A DNA stretch of 64,000 nt. Source: JABDMH01 sp964428345 (GTDB lineage Bacteria; Bacteroidota; Bacteroidia; Chitinophagales; Saprospiraceae). The stretch is from contig CAYRYD010000015.1 in the NCBI GenBank assembly GCA_964428345.1, positions 41,190 through 105,189 of the forward strand. Reading direction: 5' to 3'. Below are positions 18,516 through 26,238 of the stretch, in pieces; the first letter of the stretch is position 1; each line of letters begins with the position of its first letter. A program made the position numbers and the translations under genes. The notes beneath the pieces are model-generated. The model was not told the origin of the DNA, searched no databases, and saw only the letters and a list, made by a program, of their open reading frames with translations.

Positions 18516-21182
18516 TTATGATGGGTCTGACCTCAGATGGTCAAGGCTCTTTTGGAGCATCTCGATCCGCTTCAGACCATCGGCCATTTTCTGACGCTCT
18601 TTTTCCACGACAGCATCCGGTGCATTGGCGACAAATTTGGCATTGTCCAGTTTTTTCCGGATCGACTCGACAAATCCCTGCTGGTATTTCAGATCCTGCT
18701 GAAGGGTTCTGATCTCCTCCTCCACGTCAATGACCCTTGGAGACGCCAGATAATATTTGTCGGTGCCTACCACAAAGGAAATCAGATTGACTTCTTCACG
18801 AATATCTTCTCTATCCTCAATCAGGATCAGATCACTCAGCCTGGCTGATTTTCTGAGCAAATCTGTCAAACCGGGATCGTTCATCATATTTCCGGAATTC
18901 TTCGAATGGAGGACGTACAGGGGTAACAGATCTCTTGGCTTGACGTTGTTTTTATTCCGGAGATCCCGGGTCCTGACCACGATTTCTTTGAGATGTTCTA
19001 CGGCATTCACCACGCCAGGGTCTGACATCGCAGGTCGGGGAAAAGTCGAAACCATACAATCTCCCTGCTCATCACCATTTAATACATGCCACACTTCTTC
19101 GGTAATAAAGGGCATGAATGGATGCAGGATTTGCATGAGTTTTGAAAATGCAGCTATGGTACTTTCGTAGGTGGCCCGTGCAAGCGGCTGATCTGCTCCC
19201 GGTTTGATCCATTCCAGATACCAGGAGCAAAAGTCGTCCCAGATAAAACTGTACAGCTTCAACTGGATGTCTGAGAGACGGTAAGCGGCAAAATCTGATT
19301 CGAGTTCGGTGAGTATCATCTGGGTCCTGGCTTCGAGCCAGTCGATGGCTTTTTGCTCTGCCGGTGTCGATGGTACCTCCCTCAATCCGCCTTCCCACCC
19401 TTTGACAAGTCGCAGGGCGTTCCAGATCTTATTGCAGAAATTCCTTCCCTGCTCACACAGCTTTTCATCAAAGAGCAGATCCCCACCGGCCGGTGAGCTC
19501 GAAAGAATACCAAACCGGACTCCGTCTGCACCAAACGTATCGATCAACACCAGTGCATCGGGTGAATTACCAAGCGATTTACTCATCTTTCGCCGTTGCT
19601 GGTCACGCACCATCCCGGTAAAATAAACGTGTTTGAATGGGCGATCCTGCTTCCACTCAAATCCGCTCATTGCCATCCGGGCTACCCACAGGAAAATGAT
19701 ATCCCACCCGGTCACCAATACCGAAGTGGGATAGTAGTAATCTACATCCGGATTCGGATCCATGCCGTCAAAAACACTGAAGGGCCATAACCAGGAGCTA
19801 AACCAGGTATCAAGTACGTCTTCATCCTGCTTCAGGTCAGCGAGGGTGAGACGGGCATTGCCGGTTTTTCTTCTCGCTTCTTCCAGCGCTTCCTCAGCAG
19901 TGGCGGCCACAAAGACCTGATCTTTGTAATAATAAGCTGGAATCCGGTGACCCCACCAGAGTTGACGGGAGATGCACCAGTCACGGATGTTATCCATCCA
20001 GTGCCGGAATGTATTTTTCTGATTTTTGGGAAAGAACTCAATATAGTCCCGCATTACCGCATCCAGCGCCGGACTGGCGAGTTCCTTCATCCGGACATAC
20101 CACTGCAGGGATAACCGGGGTTCGACCACCACATTGGTACGCTCTGACCGGCCTACATTGTGCAGATAGGGTTCGAGTTTAACCAGTTGCTGGTTTTCAC
20201 GGAGGTAATCGACCATCTTCTTCCTGGCGGTCAAGAGGTCATCACCAATGAAATAAACCGCGGCTTCACTCATGGTCCCTTCATCGGTCAAAACATCAAC
20301 CACTTCCAGATCAAAGCGTTTGCCGATCTCATAGTCATTCACATCATGGGCAGGCGTCACCTTGAGGGCACCGGTTCCAAATTCCCGGTCCACGTAATCA
20401 TCGGCAATGATTGGTATTTCCCGGCCGATGAGCGGTACGATTGCCTTCCTTCCATGCAGATGGCGATAGCGTTCATCGTCCGGATGGACGGCGATCGCCG
20501 TGTCTCCCAGAATGGTTTCCGGCCGGGTAGTGGCTATGGTGATCCCTTCGTCCGGACTGTCTTTAATAGCATATCGCACATAGTGAAGGTTAGTTTGCTC
20601 CTCACCATAGATTACTTCTTCATTGCTGAGTACGGTCTTAGCCTTCGAATCCCAATGCACCATCCGGTAGTCCCGGTAAAGCTTCCCTTTCCGGTACAGA
20701 TCGACAAAAGCCCGGATTACCTGCCTGGACCGTACCTCATCCATGGTAAATGCTGTCCGGTCCCAATCGCAGGAGGCACCCAACCGCTGAAGTTGCTTAA
20801 GGATAATGCCTCCATATTTTTCGGTCCATTCCCATGCATACCGGATAAACTGTTCCCTTCCAACCTCCGCTTTCGTCAGACCTTTCTCATCCCGAAGCCA
20901 CCGGACAACCTTGGCTTCGGTTGCAATGGAAGCGTGATCGGTTCCTGGCACCCAACAGGCATTTTTACCATCCATCCTGGCCTTGCGAATCAAAACATCC
21001 TGGATCGTGTTGTTGAGCATATGCCCCATATGCAATACACCGGTCACATTGGGTGGAGGAATGACAATCGAATAGGCCTCTCGTTGATCAGGAGTTGATC
21101 GAAAATGTTTCTTTTCAAGCCAGTGCCGGTACCATCGTTCTTCGACCTGACCTGGTTCGTATCGACTGGATAGTCCACTCAT
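18516..21182 (-). CDS. valS: Valyl-tRNA synthetase
   Basis: An 888-residue class I aminoacyl-tRNA synthetase. It has the HIGH motif as HMGH (residues 51-54, in PPPNVTGVLHMGHMLNNT), the inserted editing domain, the KMSKS motif at about residue 531 (KMSKSLGNSPD), the anticodon-binding domain, and the C-terminal coiled coil (about 810-888: VEEEIRTLQQDLKYQQGFVE). It charges tRNA-Val in the cytoplasm and removes mischarged threonine. Length and domain order are normal. The acyltransferase-cNMP gene follows 33 bases downstream. Confidence 0.98.
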   Translation of the reverse strand: MSGLSSRYEPGQVEERWYRHWLEKKHFRSTPDQREAYSIVIPPPNVTGVLHMGHMLNNTIQDVLIRKARMDGKNACWVPGTDHASIATEAKVVRWLRDEKGLTKAEVGREQFIRYAWEWTEKYGGIILKQLQRLGASCDWDRTAFTMDEVRSRQVIRAFVDLYRKGKLYRDYRMVHWDSKAKTVLSNEEVIYGEEQTNLHYVRYAIKDSPDEGITIATTRPETILGDTAIAVHPDDERYRHLHGRKAIVPLIGREIPIIADDYVDREFGTGALKVTPAHDVNDYEIGKRFDLEVVDVLTDEGTMSEAAVYFIGDDLLTARKKMVDYLRENQQLVKLEPYLHNVGRSERTNVVVEPRLSLQWYVRMKELASPALDAVMRDYIEFFPKNQKNTFRHWMDNIRDWCISRQLWWGHRIPAYYYKDQVFVAATAEEALEEARRKTGNARLTLADLKQDEDVLDTWFSSWLWPFSVFDGMDPNPDVDYYYPTSVLVTGWDIIFLWVARMAMSGFEWKQDRPFKHVYFTGMVRDQQRRKMSKSLGNSPDALVLIDTFGADGVRFGILSSSPAGGDLLFDEKLCEQGRNFCNKIWNALRLVKGWEGGLREVPSTPAEQKAIDWLEARTQMILTELESDFAAYRLSDIQLKLYSFIWDDFCSWYLEWIKPGADQPLARATYESTIAAFSKLMQILHPFMPFITEEVWHVLNGDEQGDCMVSTFPRPAMSDPGVVNAVEHLKEIVVRTRDLRNKNNVKPRDLLPLYVLHSKNSGNMMNDPGLTDLLRKSARLSDLILIEDREDIREEVNLISFVVGTDKYYLASPRVIDVEEEIRTLQQDLKYQQGFVESIRKKLDNAKFVANAPDAVVEKERQKMADGLKRIEMLQKSLDHLRSDPS

Positions 21183-21247
21183 GTATTTAAAAGACTTAAA
21201 ATTTTATTTTGCCTCCGGATTCCAGCGGGCAATTTTTTTTCAGGGGC

Positions 21248-21255
21248 CAAAGATA
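21248..21255 (-). promoter_or_regulatory. Candidate -7 box for valS
   Basis: TATCTTTG on the minus strand is an exact TAnnTTTG match, leaving a leader of about 60 bases before the valS ATG. No clear TTTG is present at the -33 spacing. Confidence 0.4.
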
Positions 21256-21338
21256 CGTACACCAATTGTAGAAAGTCCCGCATCTGTAAAAGAAATAGGA
21301 GGAAACCTTTAAGCTTCATAGTATCGTTATACTTTGTA

Positions 21339-21878
21339 ATGACCGAACAGGAACTCATCAAAGGCTGCAAGGCACAAGAACGGTCTGCTCAAAAAATGCT
21401 GTTTGAGCAGTATGCCCCGGTTCTATTGGGTATCTGCCGCAGATATGTAAAGCAGGCTGAGGATGCAGAGGATGTCATGCTGGAAACCTTTTACAAGATC
21501 CTGTCCAATATTGGACAATATGAAGGAAAAGGCAGTTTTGAAGGCTGGATGAAACGTATTAGTGTCAATGAATCACTGATGTTCTTACGGAAAAAGCACA
21601 ATTTCAACTTCAGTATTGATCACCATCACCACGAGATTGCCGAAGATGCCCTGGGTATTGAGGAACAACTTTTCGAAGAGGATATCCTCGATATACTGGA
21701 CGGTCTTCCCACCGGCTACCGCACCGTCTTCAACCTTTATGTCATCGACGGATTGAAGCACCGGGAGATTGCCGAAGTACTGGGCATCAGCATCAATACA
21801 TCCAAATCGCAACTTATCCAGGCAAAACGAAAACTGGCCTCTCTTTTAAAAAAAAATAATCTGGCAGTTGCCGGATAA
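21339..21878 (+). CDS. RNA polymerase ECF-type sigma factor
   Basis: A 179-residue sigma-70 family factor with region 2 (about residues 20-90: EDAEDVMLETFYKIL, FEGWMKRISVNESLMFLRK) and region 4 (about 115-170: LPTGYRTVFNLYVIDGLKHREIAEVLGISINTSKSQLIQAKRKL). It is divergent from valS and is followed after five bases by a single-TM protein that is probably its membrane anchor or anti-sigma factor. A natural run of four histidines lies in the linker between the two regions. Confidence 0.95.
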   Translation: MTEQELIKGCKAQERSAQKMLFEQYAPVLLGICRRYVKQAEDAEDVMLETFYKILSNIGQYEGKGSFEGWMKRISVNESLMFLRKKHNFNFSIDHHHHEIAEDALGIEEQLFEEDILDILDGLPTGYRTVFNLYVIDGLKHREIAEVLGISINTSKSQLIQAKRKLASLLKKNNLAVAG

Positions 21879-21883
21879 CAACG

Positions 21884-22306
21884 ATGGAAACAAAAAAACA
21901 AACGTTACACGATAAAGCTCTGAACCTCAGGATAGAACCTGGCAGACAGGCCTGGGAACGCCTGGAACGACGTTTGGACCAGGACCGGGATAAGATAAAG
22001 GTCAGTACCATACGCCGGTGGCTAATGATTGCCGCCAGTTTATTGATACTGGTTGCTCTGACCGCCATCTCCGGTATGATTCGGACGGAACGGAGTCATC
22101 TGGTAGTAGTCACCGACCTGGAAGATTTACCGGCATCCTCCTACGCCTATTACCATTATGCCAGTCAGCTGAATGCCATCTATGAACAACAGGGGATGCT
22201 GGATTTTACAGAAAACGTTAGGAGAAGGTTGAGCACTCCTTCCCGTCAGGATAAAACGCATCCTGCTGAAAAAAACCGTGACACCCTGCACGATGGTAGC
22301 CTGTAA
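21884..22306 (+). CDS. Single-pass membrane protein, possible anti-sigma factor
   Basis: A 140-residue protein: a charged cytoplasmic N-terminus of about 44 residues, one TM helix (about 45-66, RWLMIAASLLILVALTAISGMI), and a periplasmic tail with no recognised domain. It begins five bases after the ECF sigma stop, so the two are translated from one message, which together with the topology suggests an anti-sigma role. No zinc-binding HC2 motif is present, so this is inference from context. Confidence 0.7.
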   Translation: METKKQTLHDKALNLRIEPGRQAWERLERRLDQDRDKIKVSTIRRWLMIAASLLILVALTAISGMIRTERSHLVVVTDLEDLPASSYAYYHYASQLNAIYEQQGMLDFTENVRRRLSTPSRQDKTHPAEKNRDTLHDGSL

Positions 22307-22336
22307 TGCCCAGGAAGGAACAGGCACTTAACTGGG

Positions 22337-22975
22337 TTACCGTCCCCCTTCCCGGGTCAGGGTCTCCAGATAATGGGCTGCTTCCACTTCATCCTTCCAG
22401 CTGAGTTGGGATACCTGCCCAATGCCATGCCTGTTTTTTAACCAGGTTTCAAACATAAATTTGACCGCATCATACTGAATGATAAAGTCTCTGAAGCGAT
22501 CGGAACGAATGGTCTGCAAGGCAGGATCAGCTGGAATGACCAGACATTCCTTCCTCGAAATCCCCTGTTCCCGGTATTCTACCATCCCCAGCATTCTGAC
22601 AGCCAGGGTATCTCCCGCTGTCATTCTTCCGGCCACCAACCAGGCCGGGATTTTGAGAAGGCTGTCATCCTGGATTAGCGGAAAAAAACAACTGTTGAGC
22701 GGATAAGGAAGGTAATCGTTGCGCAAACCACCTTCTGCTTCAGCCAGTGTATCGATCATCCCAGTCCTTGCATTCAAGGACAGCGTTTGAAGATTACCTG
22801 CCGGGGTCTCCACAAATACCTGAAAATTGGTATCGTATCGTAACCCTGGAATTTCAAATACCGATCTCCCAGAGCCGGTCTGTCCCTTATTGCACCCGGC
22901 TATCAAGAGAATCAGAAAGACCCCCAGGTGCCATTTTAAAAAATCTTGTAAATCGTGCGATGCCTCTATAATCAT
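22337..22975 (-). CDS. Lipoprotein resembling inorganic pyrophosphatase but lacking its active site
   Basis: A 212-residue lipoprotein with lipobox IAGC ending at Cys28. The body follows the family I inorganic pyrophosphatase order: LPYPLNSCFFP in place of the YPFNYGFIP segment, AGDTLAVRMLGMVEY in place of the PGDVIRVRPIGV strand, and CLVIPADPALQTI in place of KLLAVPADDP, then a C-terminal helix. The catalytic acidic cluster DGDPxD is not recognisable (QDDSLLKIPA) and the aspartates before the lysine strand are gone (REQGISRKE). It probably folds like a pyrophosphatase without hydrolysing pyrophosphate. It is convergent with the sigma/anti-sigma pair. Confidence 0.6.
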   Translation of the reverse strand: MIIEASHDLQDFLKWHLGVFLILLIAGCNKGQTGSGRSVFEIPGLRYDTNFQVFVETPAGNLQTLSLNARTGMIDTLAEAEGGLRNDYLPYPLNSCFFPLIQDDSLLKIPAWLVAGRMTAGDTLAVRMLGMVEYREQGISRKECLVIPADPALQTIRSDRFRDFIIQYDAVKFMFETWLKNRHGIGQVSQLSWKDEVEAAHYLETLTREGGR

Positions 22976-23220
22976 GGTTAATTGCTACTTTGCTCCAGTA
23001 AATGACATGGCGTCTTTAATCATTAACAAAGCTAAAGATTTGCATTACCGTTAGGTGTTAAAAGTCGGATTTCAGTCCGGAATTCTGGTCAATGTGGTAA
23101 TATTCAGGACTTCCAGGAGCCAGCCCTGAAAATCATTCAGGTAAAACTCATCTGTGAGGGGAAGACCGCTCAACAGGGAAAGACACTTTTTAGAATTCGT
23201 TTGATCCGACACCGGGCGAC

Positions 23221-23251
23221 TTGAAGATCCCCCAATATTTTTATAGCTTTA
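23221..23251 (+). promoter_or_regulatory. Candidate promoter of the OmpA-like gene
   Basis: TTG (23221-23223), 20 bases, then TAGCTTTA (23244-23251), one mismatch from TAnnTTTG. The spacing matches Bacteroidota promoters and predicts a short leader of about 16 bases. The rest of 22976-23220 shows no gene. Confidence 0.45.
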
Positions 23252-23272
23252 CAGATTAAATTTTCCCGACAT

Positions 23273-24241
23273 ATGAATACAAAGATATTCCCGGGCATCC
23301 TGATGCTTACTGTAATGATATCATCGTGTGTATCGACTAAAAAGTACGACGAACTGGCTTTTCAGAAAAGGCAACTGGAGTCTGAAAAGATGGATCTTAC
23401 CTCGACAGTGGCCGCCAATGAACGCATGATTGCAGACCTGAAAAAGAAGGAAGAACTACTGGTCCAACGGGAACAGGAATTAAACCGGACCCGCAGCGAG
23501 GTCGAGGGGTTGAAGCTTTCTCAGCAGGATCTGATGAAAAAATACGATGAATTGCTCAGTCAAAGCAATCAGGTATTAAATACCGCCTCTGAAGAAAAAG
23601 CCGCACTGTCGGAAGAACTGTCGGTCAAACAAAGTGAACTTGATCAGAAGGAAAGAGAACTTCGGTTTCTCGAAATGAAACTGAAATCGCAGGAGGAGAA
23701 TCTGGTAGCCCTGCAGGAAGATGTGCGGATCCGGGAAAGAAAACTACAGGAACTCACGGAAAAACTGCACGCCAAGGATTCAGTGATGCAGGCGTTACGC
23801 ACTACCATCAATGATGCCCTAAGGGGCATTGCCGCAGAAGACCTTACTGTCTCAGAATTCCAGGGAAAGGTTTATGTGTCACTCAGTCAGAATCTGTTGT
23901 TTGCCAAAGGAAGTACCGTGATCGATCCGGCGGGCCGGGAAGCATTGCGTAAACTTGCTGGTGTCCTGAAAAATCATCCGGATATACAGATCAACGTGGA
24001 GGGTCATACCGATACGGATGGCACTGCTGAGAAAAACTGGGATCTCAGTGTCACCCGGGCTACTGCCGTGGTGAAGGTACTGACCAATTTCGGAGCCGAT
24101 CCGGATAATATCATCGCATCCGGCCGGGGATTTTACTTTCCGATTGCACCCAACGATACGGAGGAAAACAAAAGTCTCAACCGACGAACTGAGATCATTT
24201 TATCACCGGATCTCAATTTGCTGTATTCATTGATAGAGTAA
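23273..24241 (+). CDS. OmpA-family lipoprotein with a coiled-coil region
   Basis: A 322-residue protein. A lipoprotein signal ends at Cys19 (MISSC), a long charged coiled coil follows (about residues 25-190), and the C-terminal 110 residues are an OmpA-like peptidoglycan-binding domain (NVEGHTDTDGTAEKN, LSVTRATAVVKVL, NRRTEI). The lipid should anchor it in the outer membrane while the C-terminus binds peptidoglycan, spanning the periplasm as Pal-type proteins do. It is a single gene with its own likely promoter and terminator. Confidence 0.92.
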   Translation: MNTKIFPGILMLTVMISSCVSTKKYDELAFQKRQLESEKMDLTSTVAANERMIADLKKKEELLVQREQELNRTRSEVEGLKLSQQDLMKKYDELLSQSNQVLNTASEEKAALSEELSVKQSELDQKERELRFLEMKLKSQEENLVALQEDVRIRERKLQELTEKLHAKDSVMQALRTTINDALRGIAAEDLTVSEFQGKVYVSLSQNLLFAKGSTVIDPAGREALRKLAGVLKNHPDIQINVEGHTDTDGTAEKNWDLSVTRATAVVKVLTNFGADPDNIIASGRGFYFPIAPNDTEENKSLNRRTEIILSPDLNLLYSLIE

Positions 24242-24247
24242 AAGTAT

Positions 24248-24277
24248 GGGTGCTCTGATCACGCACAGCACCCTTTT
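24248..24277 (+). terminator. Intrinsic terminator after the OmpA-like gene
   Basis: Perfect 7-base stem GGGTGCT (24248-24254) and AGCACCC (24267-24273), loop of 12, then four T. It starts seven bases after the stop and lies between convergent genes. Confidence 0.7.
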
Positions 24278-24308
24278 CGCTGGCTCACAAGGGCAGCGGG
24301 AAATCCAA

Positions 24309-24824
24309 TTAACCGACAAGAACTGATGCCATATCAGAAGGTATAAAGTCGTCAGTTTTTACACTGGAGCAATCCCCACTCCCACAACTTACCTGACCAC
24401 CGTTCTTCTTTGAACACTTGCAGGAGGTATTGCAACACGAACAGGAGTCGGTGGTAAGACAATTATTGATCTGAAGCGGACCTCCAAAATCGATAGCGTA
24501 TTGACCGTTGATCACTTTTAGGGCTATGGAAACCGTGGGTGTTCCATCTCCCCCGCCCAGGAAGGCCAACCAGGTCTTTCCCTCAAATTGCTCGAGGGTA
24601 ATAGACTCGACCAAGGCTTTCTGTCCATATTGCGCCTTGAAAGCTTTCAATAATTTTCCCTGAGTTTCTCTGGAGATTGTCTTGGATCCAACTTTCGCTA
24701 CTGCAAATACCTTCCCTTTTTCACCGGGGGAATGATTAGCAGCACCAATGATCAAAAGAGAAGATGCCAGGATTAACAAAGCCGATATGATTTTTACCGA
24801 CCTGAGGTTTTCTTGCTTTTTCAT
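24309..24824 (-). CDS. Exported or membrane-anchored protein with a cysteine-rich C-terminus
   Basis: A 171-residue protein of unknown family. An N-terminal hydrophobic helix (about residues 11-28) serves as a signal or anchor. The middle (about 38-120) has an alternating pattern (KVGSKTISRETQGKLLKAFK, TWLAFLGGGDGTPTVSIALKV). A tail of about 40 residues carries eight cysteines (NNC, DSCSCC, TSCKC, VSC, GDC), suggesting disulfides or metal binding in the periplasm. The tail is followed by another short conserved-looking end, PSDMASVLVG. No partner gene is obvious. Confidence 0.75.
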   Translation of the reverse strand: MKKQENLRSVKIISALLILASSLLIIGAANHSPGEKGKVFAVAKVGSKTISRETQGKLLKAFKAQYGQKALVESITLEQFEGKTWLAFLGGGDGTPTVSIALKVINGQYAIDFGGPLQINNCLTTDSCSCCNTSCKCSKKNGGQVSCGSGDCSSVKTDDFIPSDMASVLVG

Positions 24825-25052
24825 GATAGTTGTGTTTTCCCCAAATTTATCGACTCACTAGTGTGGATTCCTCACACTTTGGGGTGATTTCTGAAAAGTT
24901 AGAGTCAGAAAAATTGTTGGTTGACAATGTTCGATTCGTTGTTGGTCCTGACCTTTTGTACTTTGGTATGCAATGGAGCTGGGTGACCGGGTGAATGGTC
25001 TTGCTCAGTCGGTCGTTACATGATCTGGTCAACAATAAATATCTTTTAATCT

Positions 25053-25766
25053 ATGCTTCGCAATCGGAGAAACTGGCTATTTTATCTGATGTTTCTGACT
25101 GTTACCATCCATTGTACCCATACCAGAAAAAGCATTGCAACAGAAAACCGGCAAATGGTCATTCAATTGGAAAAAACAGGCTGTCTGGGACCATGCCCGG
25201 TTTTTACCCTGACCCTGTATCGTGATCATTCTCTGGAATTTACCGGACAAAGCCATACCCTGGTACCGGGACTGCAAAGAGATACCTTGTCGGTTGATGC
25301 TTTTAAGCAGATGGTGGACGATTTCCGCAAATCTGGATTTGACCAGCTGAACAGTATCTACGATCAGTCTGTTTCTGATGCTCCATTCACTCATCTCACC
25401 TTTCAGGATGGAGGGATGAAGAAAAAAGTGAGCGTCCGCGGCGATGGACCGGATGTTTTTTCAGAGCTGGTCAGCCAAATGGAGTCTCTGGCCGAAGAGG
25501 CCGGTTGGCTGGCCCGAAAAAATGTAAAGATGACCCAAGAACGGGAACTCATTGTGGAACTCAGGCCGGGAGCTACCACTGAAGAGCTGTCGGAAGCTTT
25601 CGTGGAATATAACCTGACCTTGATCCGAAAAATAACTCCGGCTCAACGCTTTTTCTTATTTAGAATGGAAAGTGACAATCCGGATGAAGCACTGCTTGCG
25701 ATCAGGGAAAGTCCTCTCGTCAATGCCGCACAATGGAATCACCGGCTTAAAAGACGTGACCGGTAG
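25053..25766 (+). CDS. DUF6438 domain-containing exported protein
   Basis: A 237-residue protein. The N-terminus is hydrophobic with a possible lipobox-like Cys21, followed by the segment LEKTGCLGPCPVFTLTLYRD that characterises DUF6438 (about residues 40-150). The C-terminal 70 residues (about 165-237: RELIVELRPGATTEELSEAF) resemble the small alpha/beta fold of protease propeptides, but this is only a pattern match. Its function is unknown. It is followed by a heptad repeat and a YCII-domain gene. Confidence 0.75.
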   Translation: MLRNRRNWLFYLMFLTVTIHCTHTRKSIATENRQMVIQLEKTGCLGPCPVFTLTLYRDHSLEFTGQSHTLVPGLQRDTLSVDAFKQMVDDFRKSGFDQLNSIYDQSVSDAPFTHLTFQDGGMKKKVSVRGDGPDVFSELVSQMESLAEEAGWLARKNVKMTQERELIVELRPGATTEELSEAFVEYNLTLIRKITPAQRFFLFRMESDNPDEALLAIRESPLVNAAQWNHRLKRRDR

Positions 25767-25773
25767 GATTTGG

Positions 25774-25801
25774 ATTTCTGATTTCTGATTTCTGATTACT
25801 G
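25774..25801. repeat. Heptad tandem repeat ATTTCTG, four units
   Basis: ATTTCTG three times and then ATTACTG, starting seven bases after a stop codon. Same period and motif type as the block at 13837-13892. Confidence 0.9.
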
Positions 25802-25814
25802 AATAAAAAATCTC

Positions 25815-26234
25815 ATGAAAAAGACTGTTGTTATCTTTTTTCTGGCAGGCTATCTGCAAAATGGCTGGTCGCAGGCAGCCGATACTTCCCATTTTGAGAC
25901 ATTTAACTACGAATCGGAGGGCACGACCTACGTCATGCAGCAATATTTCGTGGTATTTCTGAAAAAAGGGACCACCCGTTCGCAAAGCCAGGAGGAAGCC
26001 AGCCGGATTCAGGAACAGCACCTTGCTTACCTGGGAGATCTTTATAAGAAGGGCATTATCTGCATGAACGGTCCTTTTGGTGACGATGGTGAGATCCGGG
26101 GTGCTACTGTGTACCGGGTTTCATCAGCGGAAGAAGCTCTCCGTCTGGCCAGTAACGATCCCGCGGTTAAAGCCGGCAGACTGACGGTTGAAGTGCATCC
26201 CTGGTGGCTGGCCAGGGGTACCGGAGTAAGGTGA
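25815..26234 (+). CDS. Exported YCII-related domain protein
   Basis: A 139-residue protein with a cleavable signal peptide (about residues 1-19, ending WSQA). The mature part is a ferredoxin-like alpha+beta domain of the YCII family: QQYFVVFLKKG, then QEQHLAYLGDLYKKGIICMNGPFGDDGEIRGATVYRVSSAEEALRLASNDPAVKAG. The conserved His of the QxxHLxYL helix is present. YCII proteins are usually cytoplasmic; exported forms are known in Bacteroidota with unknown function. It is convergent with lptD, with four bases between. Confidence 0.82.
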   Translation: MKKTVVIFFLAGYLQNGWSQAADTSHFETFNYESEGTTYVMQQYFVVFLKKGTTRSQSQEEASRIQEQHLAYLGDLYKKGIICMNGPFGDDGEIRGATVYRVSSAEEALRLASNDPAVKAGRLTVEVHPWWLARGTGVR

Positions 26235-26238
26235 ACCG

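Noticed and set aside
20160..21098. 312-codon open frame on the plus strand
   Set aside because: Lies wholly antisense inside valS and has no protein-like domains; a shadow of the coding frame.
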